A stretch of 17,326 nt of DNA from the NCBI GenBank assembly GCA_949841235.1, contig CATKZA010000004.1, positions 1-17,326 on the forward strand, in the 5' to 3' direction. The position numbers were made by a program, and so were the translations under genes. Numbering within the stretch: the first letter of the stretch is position 1; the number at the start of each line of letters is the position of its first letter. Under the pieces are notes generated by a model. The model saw only the letters and a list, made by a program, of their open reading frames with translations. It had not been told where the DNA came from and did no database searches. The DNA is from an uncultured Clostridiaceae bacterium (lineage in GTDB: Bacteria; Bacillota; Clostridia; Lachnospirales; Lachnospiraceae). This document shows positions 1 through 6,731 of this stretch, one piece after another.

Positions 1-3000
1 ATGCTGAGGAATGACATGTTAAATATTAGTAAAAATGAAATGAAAACAGAAGAAGCATTATTCCAGGCGAACGAACGGCAGGTAAACGCAACGGTGTGCA
101 AGTATCTGGCCATGGTTTTCGTCTTTTTCCCTGTGATGCTTCTCCTGAATGTGGCAGGGATATTTAAGTTTTCCAGCCATGTGCAGATAACGCTCATCCT
201 GCTGGGCTCCTTTTGCACCGTATCTCCCTTTGTGCTGTCAAAGTTTATTGATCATCAGGGTTTTTTGAAATATTATATTTTGATTTGCGTCATCGTGCTG
301 ACCAGTACCCTGGGCACGGAATATTACGTGGGCATCTATATGACCTTTATGGTAGCGCCTATCATCAGCTGCATGTACTTTGACAAGGTGCTTACCTCCA
401 AGACTATTTTGCTGGCCTATGTGGGCTATTTGATTTCTTATTTTTTTCGTGCGATGGAAACCAGAGACCGGCTATATCCGGGAGAGGCGGTGTGGGAGAC
501 TTACGTGCCGCTGGCAGTGGGATTTACCATTGAGTTTTTGATTTGCTTCGTTTTCCTTTTCCGATTGGCGGAGCGGGCGCATTACTTTCTGATGGCGCAG
601 CGAAGATTTATTGATGAGATCGAGAAGGAGGAGGCAAAGCTGCAGATGCTGCTGAATGCTTCTGATGACATTATCTTTGAGTACCATCTTGGACAGGATG
701 TCTATACTAGCAATGGAAGCATCCGGGATTGGAGGAAGAAGGATGTTGAAATCAGGAATTTCCTGTCATATGCCAGAGAACAGCACTGGAATTCCCTGGA
801 GGTATGCAATGTGATACAAAGCTTTCTGGCCTTGCCGGAGGAATACGGGAATCATCACAGCGGCAGGGTTGATTTGCGTTTTGAAGAGGGGGGAAAGGAA
901 TATGGCGGATGGGTTTATTATGAATTAAATATCCTGCGGAATGGCAAGGGGCGTCCGGCCACGATTCTGGGCAAGCTCCGGGATGTGACGGAGGAGAGGC
1001 TGGAGGAGGTGAAGGCGCAGGAGGCGAAGAAGTTTGATGCCTTGACAGGGATGTATTACTATGCCAGTTTGCGAAAGATCATACGTGAGTCGGAAATCGC
1101 AAATGATGGAAAGATGCATCAGATTATGATTGTGCATCTAAAGAATTACCGAGAAATTGGCGAGTGCTATGGAGAGATTTACCGGGATTTCGTAGTGATG
1201 AATGCCGCCGAGGTGCTGAAGGAGGCGGGAGAAGCGGCCGGGGCCTTGACCTGCCGTCTCTCTCCCAGCGTGTTTCTCGTGTATTTGGAGGATTCGGAGA
1301 GCGTGGACTCCCGGGCAATCCGGCAAAATCTGAACAACGGCTTGCGGGAACTTTACGTGGGAGAGAAGTCCGTAGACAAGCTGGAGTATGATTTTGGCTA
1401 CTATCTGGGAGAAGAGAGGATTGACCATCTCTTCACCGTGGTGCTGGGGTACATCGACGTGGGCTGGGAGGAAGAGGGGGTGCTGGCAGAGAATTCAGAC
1501 GATGGCATCGTGGCGGTATCTGCCGAAAAGACATATCATGAGATTGCGCCAAAGAAGCGCGCCGGGAAATCCCAGCTCTTTCTCGACAATATTTCTTCTC
1601 TGATGATCGGGGCGAAGGATTGGGAGAGTACGATTCAGATTGCCATGGCTAGGATAGGGAAGTTCTACCAGCTGGACGGGATTAGGATTTATCCCATCTT
1701 AAAGGGAAAGCAGCCAGCCAATGCGCTTTTCCACTGGGCAGTGTCGGACAAGGTTCGGGAGGAATGCGATCTGTTCTCTTTGAACAGACAGGTGCGAGAC
1801 TTTTTCGTGGAGAATTTTGGACATAGCAGGATTGTGGATAATACCGTCGGTGCGTTTATTGACTTCTTTCGGCAATTTGGCGAGAATCCCATGTTAGTAT
1901 CCGGGTATTCCAGCCTGATTTGCCCGGTGGTGTCGGAGGACGTGTGCAGAGCCGTACTTGTGTATGACATTGCCGAGACGGATTTTGGCTGGAGCGACGA
2001 GTGGAAGGGGCAGCTGCTGCAAGCGAGCAAGATTTTGGGAAATAGCGTGCTTATGATGCTGGAAGGCCAGTCTCTCCAGGATCGGGATACCCTTCTGTCC
2101 CGGATGTCTTACGAGATCCGCATGCCCATGAATGCCATATTCGAGATGACGGAGATTGCCCGTGCGGATGTGAAGAATTGGGAGCATGTGGGAAAATGCC
2201 TGGATTTGATTGATACTGCATCCCAGGATATGAATCAGGTGGTAAATCATATCCTGGACCTGTCTAAGATAGAGCTGGCCGCCTGGCAGCCTGCCAACGA
2301 GATCTTTAGCCTGGAGGATGTGCTGGCAAAGATTGAGGAGCAGTCAGTAAAGCATGGCCGGATCGGTCAGATCAGCATTCTCTTTGAAAGGCAGTTTCAG
2401 AAGAATTTGCTTCGGGGTGATTCTGGGAAGATCAGCCGAGCGCTATCCAATCTGGTGGAAAATTCCATTCGCCATTCCGACCAGGGAGGGAAGATCCATG
2501 TGCTGGTGCAGGAACTTGCCAGAGATGAGTCTGTGGCGGAGATGTTTTTCGTGGTGGAGGACCAGGGCGTGCCTATTTCCCGGAAGGAGATTGAGAAGAT
2601 ATCGGATCTGATGGAAAATGGAAGGAGATGGAATCTGGATCGGGATTCCCGCATTGGATTAGACATTATTATCGCATGCCGATATGTGGAAATGATGGGA
2701 GGGCAGCTGGAGATAGACAGCAGTAGTGAGAAAGGCACCAGATTCACGTTCCAGCTGGCTATGGAGATTCCGGCCAGGGAAAATATGATGGAATACCTTT
2801 CAAATCAAAAGAAATCAGGGGCTGGCTCCGTGGATTTGACAGGAAAGAACATTCTGCTGGCAGAGGATGATGCCATGAATGCGGAAATCGTAAAGAGGTT
2901 GCTGGAGAAACATGGTGCTGCTGTAGTGGTTGCCAGCAATGGAAGGCAGTGCGTAGACTTGTTCCATAGCGGGAGGGAGGGGGAATACGACCTGATTCTG

Positions 3001-3264
3001 ATGGATATCCTGATGCCTATTCTGGATGGGCATCAGGCGGCCAGGATTATCCGCAGCATGGAGGATAGGAAGGATGCCAGGTCCATTCCCATCATTGCTC
3101 TCAGTGCCACGGCATTTGAGAAGGATCGGCATGAGTCTCTGGCAGCGGGGATGAATGCCCATCTGGTGAAGCCCATCCATGTGGAGGAAGTAATGCGGGA
3201 GATGGGGAAATATCTGGCTGGGGATGGAGTTATTGCAGACGATTCATCCAGCATCTTTTCCTGA
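1..3264 (+). CDS. Membrane hybrid sensor protein with degenerate GGDEF and kinase domains and an intact receiver domain
   Basis: A 1087-residue signalling protein. About six hydrophobic membrane segments lie between residues 34 and 190. A PAS-like region (about 210-332) ends in a typical RDVTEERLEE linker. A GGDEF-like domain (about 345-480) starts with DALTG, but the signature site reads RLSPSVF instead of GGDEF, so cyclase activity is unlikely. A GAF-like stretch spans about 525-690. The HisKA H-box at 701-712 reads RMSYEIRMPMNA with Tyr704 where the phosphorylated His should be. The ATPase domain (about 800-920) keeps Asn821, but its G boxes are altered (EDQGVP, DSRIGLDI). The C-terminal receiver domain (950-1072) keeps its acidic pocket (E955, D956, D957), Asp1002, Ser1035 and Lys1057. 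I infer a pseudokinase scaffold whose receiver is phosphorylated by another kinase. The window begins at this ATG. An ATG at 16 has a better GAGGA site 5 nt upstream and may be the true start. Confidence 0.85.
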   Translation: MLRNDMLNISKNEMKTEEALFQANERQVNATVCKYLAMVFVFFPVMLLLNVAGIFKFSSHVQITLILLGSFCTVSPFVLSKFIDHQGFLKYYILICVIVLTSTLGTEYYVGIYMTFMVAPIISCMYFDKVLTSKTILLAYVGYLISYFFRAMETRDRLYPGEAVWETYVPLAVGFTIEFLICFVFLFRLAERAHYFLMAQRRFIDEIEKEEAKLQMLLNASDDIIFEYHLGQDVYTSNGSIRDWRKKDVEIRNFLSYAREQHWNSLEVCNVIQSFLALPEEYGNHHSGRVDLRFEEGGKEYGGWVYYELNILRNGKGRPATILGKLRDVTEERLEEVKAQEAKKFDALTGMYYYASLRKIIRESEIANDGKMHQIMIVHLKNYREIGECYGEIYRDFVVMNAAEVLKEAGEAAGALTCRLSPSVFLVYLEDSESVDSRAIRQNLNNGLRELYVGEKSVDKLEYDFGYYLGEERIDHLFTVVLGYIDVGWEEEGVLAENSDDGIVAVSAEKTYHEIAPKKRAGKSQLFLDNISSLMIGAKDWESTIQIAMARIGKFYQLDGIRIYPILKGKQPANALFHWAVSDKVREECDLFSLNRQVRDFFVENFGHSRIVDNTVGAFIDFFRQFGENPMLVSGYSSLICPVVSEDVCRAVLVYDIAETDFGWSDEWKGQLLQASKILGNSVLMMLEGQSLQDRDTLLSRMSYEIRMPMNAIFEMTEIARADVKNWEHVGKCLDLIDTASQDMNQVVNHILDLSKIELAAWQPANEIFSLEDVLAKIEEQSVKHGRIGQISILFERQFQKNLLRGDSGKISRALSNLVENSIRHSDQGGKIHVLVQELARDESVAEMFFVVEDQGVPISRKEIEKISDLMENGRRWNLDRDSRIGLDIIIACRYVEMMGGQLEIDSSSEKGTRFTFQLAMEIPARENMMEYLSNQKKSGAGSVDLTGKNILLAEDDAMNAEIVKRLLEKHGAAVVVASNGRQCVDLFHSGREGEYDLILMDILMPILDGHQAARIIRSMEDRKDARSIPIIALSATAFEKDRHESLAAGMNAHLVKPIHVEEVMREMGKYLAGDGVIADDSSSIFS

Positions 3265-4573
3265 ACAGTACGAAGGTGATCCCCAGCCGTACCAGTTCCT
3301 CCAAGGACAGGATGAAGTAGACATGGGGAATTTCCAATTTCCACGCGAAGGCGGCAAGAAGCCCCAGAGGCACGCCGAAGAGCCAAGTTCCCACCAGATC
3401 GATCCACATTACATAGTTTGTCTTTCCGCCACTTCGGATGATGCCGCCGCCCAAGATCATGTTTTGAACCTTGATGGGGGAAAGCAGCGCAAAAACCAGG
3501 AGAATCCGGTATGCGGTTTCTTGCACCTCCGGGCTGACATCATATATGGAAGCGTAACGCCTTCCCAGAACCGCCAGCAGGACGGATAGGAGCAGGGAAC
3601 CCGCCAGCCCCAGTGCCAAGAATTTCTTAGAATCCTCGTAGGATTTCTCGTATTCTCCCTTTCCCAGAGATTTTCCAATCATAATTCCGGCGGCTTGGGA
3701 AAGCCCGCTGAGTGCGCCGATCATCAGGGACTGTATGGGATTGGACATGGTCATGGCGGCGCAGGGGTCAGTACCCAGATTGCCGTAGATGGCACCATAT
3801 ACATTTTCCCCCAGGCTCCACAGAAACTCGCAGACTAGAATGGGAGCCAGGATGCTGAGATAGAGTTTCCTCATCTCCCGTCCAAACTTCCAGTCGAAGC
3901 CCTGCCAGATGCTCTGATTGTTCCATGCCAATTTCAAAAATAGTACGGTCAGGACGCAGGCGATTCCTTGAGAGAGAACGCTTGCGATGGCTGCTCCTTC
4001 CATTCCCATGGCGGGAAAGCCGAGATTTCCAAATATGAGGATATAGTTCATTGCCGTATTCAGAAGAATGGACAGGATGCTGGCAAACAGGGGGAATACG
4101 GCTTTGCTGATGCATCGCAGCATCACCGATGCCATGGATGTCAATGCCATTGGCAGGAAGGATAGGCAGTAGATTTTTAAGTACCTTGATGCCAGAATGC
4201 AAGTCCCTTGATCTCTGGTGTATACCTTCATGATATTCTGGGAAAAGGGAAGACATATCGCCATAAAGACCAGAGCCAGCAGGATGGAATACATCATATT
4301 CACATGAAAGCTCTTTCTCAAGTCCTTTTCATTATTTTGTCCCACATACTGCGCAATCATGATTCCGGCGGCGGATGCGATCGCCCCCAGTATCACGGAA
4401 TAGAGGAAGGCGAACTTTCCTCCCAAGCCGATGCCTGCTATATTTTCACTGCCCAGCTGCCCGATCATCACTTGGTCTACCACGCTGAAAGAGGACTGTA
4501 GCAGTGCCTGCAATGTCACTGGAAGCGCAATGTTCCAGATTCCCTTGTAAAATGAATTGTCTCCATGATTCAT
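3230..4573 (-). CDS. MATE family multidrug/cation efflux transporter
   Basis: A 447-residue integral membrane protein that should export small molecules by proton or sodium antiport; its substrate cannot be told. About twelve hydrophobic segments form the two MatE halves (about 14-175 and 238-400). Each half has the family pattern of a loop after its early helices (QVMIGQLGSENIAGIGLGGK in the first). The second half also has an NMILGGGIIRSGGKTN loop. The start at 4573 is chosen because a perfect AAGGAGG (4581-4587) lies 7 nt upstream; the reading frame stays open to 4669, but that extension runs inside the preceding regulator gene. It begins 22 nt after that LacI-type gene on the same strand, so the two are probably one transcript and the regulator may control efflux. 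Its last 35 bp overlap the end of the convergent sensor gene. No separate terminator is visible. Confidence 0.9.
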   Translation of the reverse strand: MNHGDNSFYKGIWNIALPVTLQALLQSSFSVVDQVMIGQLGSENIAGIGLGGKFAFLYSVILGAIASAAGIMIAQYVGQNNEKDLRKSFHVNMMYSILLALVFMAICLPFSQNIMKVYTRDQGTCILASRYLKIYCLSFLPMALTSMASVMLRCISKAVFPLFASILSILLNTAMNYILIFGNLGFPAMGMEGAAIASVLSQGIACVLTVLFLKLAWNNQSIWQGFDWKFGREMRKLYLSILAPILVCEFLWSLGENVYGAIYGNLGTDPCAAMTMSNPIQSLMIGALSGLSQAAGIMIGKSLGKGEYEKSYEDSKKFLALGLAGSLLLSVLLAVLGRRYASIYDVSPEVQETAYRILLVFALLSPIKVQNMILGGGIIRSGGKTNYVMWIDLVGTWLFGVPLGLLAAFAWKLEIPHVYFILSLEELVRLGITFVLFRKRCWMNRLQ

Positions 4574-4595
4574 CTCTATGCCTCCTTGCCGGATT

Positions 4596-5699
4596 TTAAA
4601 GTAAATTTTTGACGCTGTTACGTATGACCAGACGTGCCGGGAGTATCTGGAGGGGTTCCACATTTTCATGATTCTTTAGTCCCTTCAATGCCGCCAGAGC
4701 CTTCTCTGCCCGCTCTCTCCAGTTCTGCCCTATGGTGGTAAGTTCCGGGAACACCTTCTCGCACAGGGGGATGTCATCAAAGCCTGCGATGGAGATGGCT
4801 TCTGGCACTGGGATGTCTTTCTTTTGAAGAAAGTGCATGAATTCTATGGCGTATTCGTCGGATACGGCAAATACAGCGGTATATTTTTTCAATATTTCCC
4901 GATAATGTTCTTCATAAAAGGCTATTCGATCTTCCCTTCGATAGGGGATTTGCATAAAAAATGCCCCGTAGCCGTTTTGCTGATGCTTTGGGCTGATGCG
5001 CAAATCTGCACAGCCAGCGTCCTTTGCTTTATGTAAGCCGCTATTCGTCATACAGTCCGCCCCGCCGCCTGTCATGCCGTCTCGGCATCCCATGATCCGT
5101 TCTCTGTCCATGCAGATATTGTTGTCTGCCAGGCAGAGTACACGCCGGTGTCCCATGCGCCGAAGATAGGCCCCCATCTGGCGGCCGCCGTCATAATTGT
5201 CAATAAACAGGTTGCAGATGCGGCTGTTTTCCTCGAAATATCCATCGTAGACCACGAAGGGAATATGCATCTTCTCCCTCAGCCGCTGGTAGTCCTGCTG
5301 GCAGAATCCAATGAGTATCAGCCCCTCCATATTCCACATGGAGGCGAAGGGGATGATTTCATTCCAGTCCTCGGTCGTCTTGACCATCATAAAGAACCCT
5401 GCCCGCTCGATTTCTATGGAGAGGGCATTGAGGGAGGATGCGATAAAGGCATCCTGCAATACGGCCTGTTCATATTTCGGATGATTATTTACTGCAATCC
5501 CTATGATCCGTGAGTTATTTTGTGCCAGGAGGATGCCCGCCATGCTGGGAATATATGCCCGTTTTTCCAGCAGTTCCTGCACCCTCTTTACCGTTTCGTC
5601 CGATACTTTCTTTGTCTTGCCATGGATCACGTTTGACACGGTTGCCGTGCTAAGACCCAATTCGTCGGCAATATCCTGAATCCGAACCCGTTCGCCCAT
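4596..5699 (-). CDS. LacI family transcriptional regulator
   Basis: A 367-residue DNA-binding repressor or activator, slightly longer than the usual 330-350. The N-terminal HTH (residues 6-27, IQDIADELGLSTATVSNVIH) and hinge helix region (about 50-60) are typical, and a periplasmic-binding-protein-like effector domain follows. Family signatures there include the IDNYDGGRQMGAYL segment (166-179) and AGFDDIPLCEKVFPELTTIG near residue 305. The effector is probably a sugar or related ligand but cannot be named. The start at 5699 is forced: an in-frame stop lies seven codons upstream and the HTH begins at once. Its ribosome site is poor. Upstream lie two tiny ORFs and a CG-centred palindrome that may be its own operator. 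It precedes the MATE gene by 22 nt. The GH2 gene further upstream is another possible target. Confidence 0.92.
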   Translation of the reverse strand: MGERVRIQDIADELGLSTATVSNVIHGKTKKVSDETVKRVQELLEKRAYIPSMAGILLAQNNSRIIGIAVNNHPKYEQAVLQDAFIASSLNALSIEIERAGFFMMVKTTEDWNEIIPFASMWNMEGLILIGFCQQDYQRLREKMHIPFVVYDGYFEENSRICNLFIDNYDGGRQMGAYLRRMGHRRVLCLADNNICMDRERIMGCRDGMTGGGADCMTNSGLHKAKDAGCADLRISPKHQQNGYGAFFMQIPYRREDRIAFYEEHYREILKKYTAVFAVSDEYAIEFMHFLQKKDIPVPEAISIAGFDDIPLCEKVFPELTTIGQNWRERAEKALAALKGLKNHENVEPLQILPARLVIRNSVKNLL

Positions 5700-5744
5700 A
5701 TGCGTTATCTTCTGCTACTCATGGCGAATAGCAGTTTCCCCCTT

Positions 5745-5765
5745 CTAAAAATGTATTCCCATCAT
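5745..5765 (-). other. Minimal leader ORF with strong ribosome site, upstream of the LacI-type gene
   Basis: A six-codon frame (MMGIHF then TAG) has a GGAGG at 5770-5774, 4 nt before its first ATG and 7 nt before its second. This is a much better ribosome site than that of the regulator itself. A second tiny frame (MSSRR, 5705-5722) ends 5 nt before the regulator start. They could be leader peptides coupling translation to the regulator, or a remnant of a lost gene. Translation is inferred only from the ribosome site. Confidence 0.3.
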
Positions 5766-5791
5766 AATTCCTCCAACGCCATTTTACAAGA

Positions 5792-5807
5792 GGTTAATCG
5801 CATAACC
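5792..5807 (-). promoter_or_regulatory. Candidate LacI-type operator
   Basis: On the - strand it reads GGTTATGCGATTAACC, an imperfect palindrome (6 of 8 half-site positions match) centred on CG, as is common for LacI-family operators. It lies about 93 nt upstream of the regulator start and just upstream of a TAAAAT at 5781-5786 that could be a -10 box. No clear -35 is seen, so a protein bound here would cover that region. Autoregulation is inferred. Confidence 0.4.
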
Positions 5808-6003
5808 CCACACAAAAAAGAGACGGTGCTACGTCTCTTTTTTTGTGCAGGTTATATAAATTTTTCAGCGAGCCCAGGCTCACGTTGGCGCGATTGCTAA
5901 GTGCCGCCTGGGTCAAGTGTTTCTCCTTTCTCCGTTCCCGCATCTTCCGTGCGATTTTCTGATTCATCTCATCGGGAGACAATAAAAGTTGATAAGTATT
6001 CAT
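5794..6003 (-). pseudogene. Truncated HipB-like XRE family HTH gene
   Basis: A 69-residue frame from an ATG at 6003. Residues 14-47 match the HTH of HipB-like XRE regulators (KIARKMRERRKEKHLTQAAL, then NVSLGSLK). Family members continue with a further helical region after SLK, but here the frame runs into a transcription terminator, and the last 17 or so residues are encoded by the hairpin itself. I therefore call it a 3'-truncated remnant. It has no Shine-Dalgarno site. A promoter (TTGCCA, 17 bp, TAAAAT) ends only 7 nt before the ATG, which would give a leaderless message. Two 14-bp direct repeats overlap that promoter. The neighbouring acetyltransferase gene upstream is also broken. It might still make a short DNA-binding peptide. 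Confidence 0.55.
5811..5847. terminator. Bidirectional rho-independent terminator
   Basis: A GAGACG/CGTCTC stem with a 6-nt loop (GTGCTA) is flanked by A6 on one side and T7 on the other, with CAC/GTG outside. It works on paper in both directions. On the - strand it ends transcription of the small HTH remnant and insulates the LacI-type gene, which must then have its own promoter in 5700-5810. Confidence 0.85.
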
Positions 6004-6006
6004 GGA

Positions 6007-6061
6007 TAATATTTTAACCCTTTTTGGTGATTTTGGCAAGTTATGACTAATATTTTAGCCC
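6007..6061 (-). promoter_or_regulatory. Leaderless promoter embedded in a pair of 14-bp direct repeats
   Basis: On the - strand the repeats read GGGCTAAAATATTA (6048-6061) and GGGTTAAAATATTA (6007-6020), 13 of 14 identical and 41 bp apart start to start. A -35 TTGCCA (6034-6039) and -10 TAAAAT (6011-6016) are separated by 17 bp, with the -10 inside the second repeat. Only 7 nt separate the -10 from the ATG at 6003. The repeats look like regulator-binding sites covering the promoter. The distal one overlaps the stop of the broken acetyltransferase gene. Confidence 0.5.
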
Positions 6062-6442
6062 AAATCAAACCTAAAAATACATTTCTTAACTTCCCCTCGT
6101 TCACGCATATCATTACTCTCCGGCAATTCTACAATATCCAAAAGTTTGCCGCCTGCATATTCGCAGGTTTTTCTTGAAGCATAGTTGTTGGGGTTGCAGA
6201 CAAGCCTTTCCTGCATAATGATTACCTCTATATTTTTCATCAATGCTATATCCGATATTTCCGCCATAATATAACTTTTCATTATGGCCTATGCGCAGTT
6301 CGCATCTGCCAACTTCTGTATTATTGTTAAAAATGCGAAAATAATATGCAGGAACCCAGCCTTTTTCCGTGTCGCCTTCTGCGGTTCTGTCTAATACCAA
6401 CTGTATTTCGCTATTTTTCAAAAAAGTTGTATCAATAAACAT
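6055..6442 (-). pseudogene. GNAT family N-acetyltransferase, broken by internal deletion and frame change
   Basis: The first frame, from an ATG at 6442 with GGGGAG upstream, carries the front half of a GNAT fold: a YYFRIF strand, GRCELRIG, and the acetyl-CoA-binding motif GYSIDEKYRGNHYAGKA. Near 6196-6206 the homology jumps to another frame, which continues with CNPNNYASRKTCEYAGGKLL and VELPESNDM, the normal C-terminal part. Compared with family members, some 20 residues between the cofactor motif and the CNP(N/D)N motif are missing, so this is a deletion plus a frame change and not a simple sequencing slip. A live enzyme would have acetylated an unknown small molecule or protein. It lies 32 nt after an intact XRE regulator on the same strand. 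Its 3' end overlaps the repeat-bearing promoter of the truncated HTH gene. Confidence 0.75.
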
Positions 6443-6474
6443 ACGCGCTCTCCCCAATGAATGTACACATTATC

Positions 6475-6696
6475 TTAGTCTTTGGGCTTGTATTCCAGCA
6501 AGTTGCCGATGGAACAATTCAGAGTATGGCATATTCGGGCAAGGACATCAATGTCGAGCCGTGTAATGGTGTTGTTCAGATAACCGTTTAGTTGTGAGCG
6601 CTGTAGTTCTGCCCGCTGACAAAATTTGTTTTTGCTTAGCCCGCTTTGTTCCAGCAATTCGCCTAAGTGGATTTCAATGGTTCCGCAGTTTTCCAT
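6475..6696 (-). CDS. Small XRE/Cro-CI family HTH regulator
   Basis: A 73-residue protein that is almost entirely one HTH domain. Its sequence (LGELLEQSGLSKNKFCQRAE, then LQRSQLNGYLNN and LDIDVLARICHTLNC) matches short Cro/CI-like regulators, with the recognition helix at about residues 29-40 and a C-terminal IGNLLEYKP. The start at 6696 has an AGGAAGG ribosome site about 7 nt upstream. It begins 35 nt after the GH2 gene ends on the same strand, so it could be read from that promoter. It is followed by the broken acetyltransferase. Its target is unknown. Confidence 0.85.
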   Translation of the reverse strand: MENCGTIEIHLGELLEQSGLSKNKFCQRAELQRSQLNGYLNNTITRLDIDVLARICHTLNCSIGNLLEYKPKD

Positions 6697-6731
6697 GCTG
6701 TCACCTTCCTATATATGACTTCGATTAACCT

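Noticed and set aside
4574..4669. Upstream extension of the MATE frame
   Set aside because: It overlaps the end of the LacI-type gene, while a perfect AAGGAGG sits 7 nt before the ATG at 4573.
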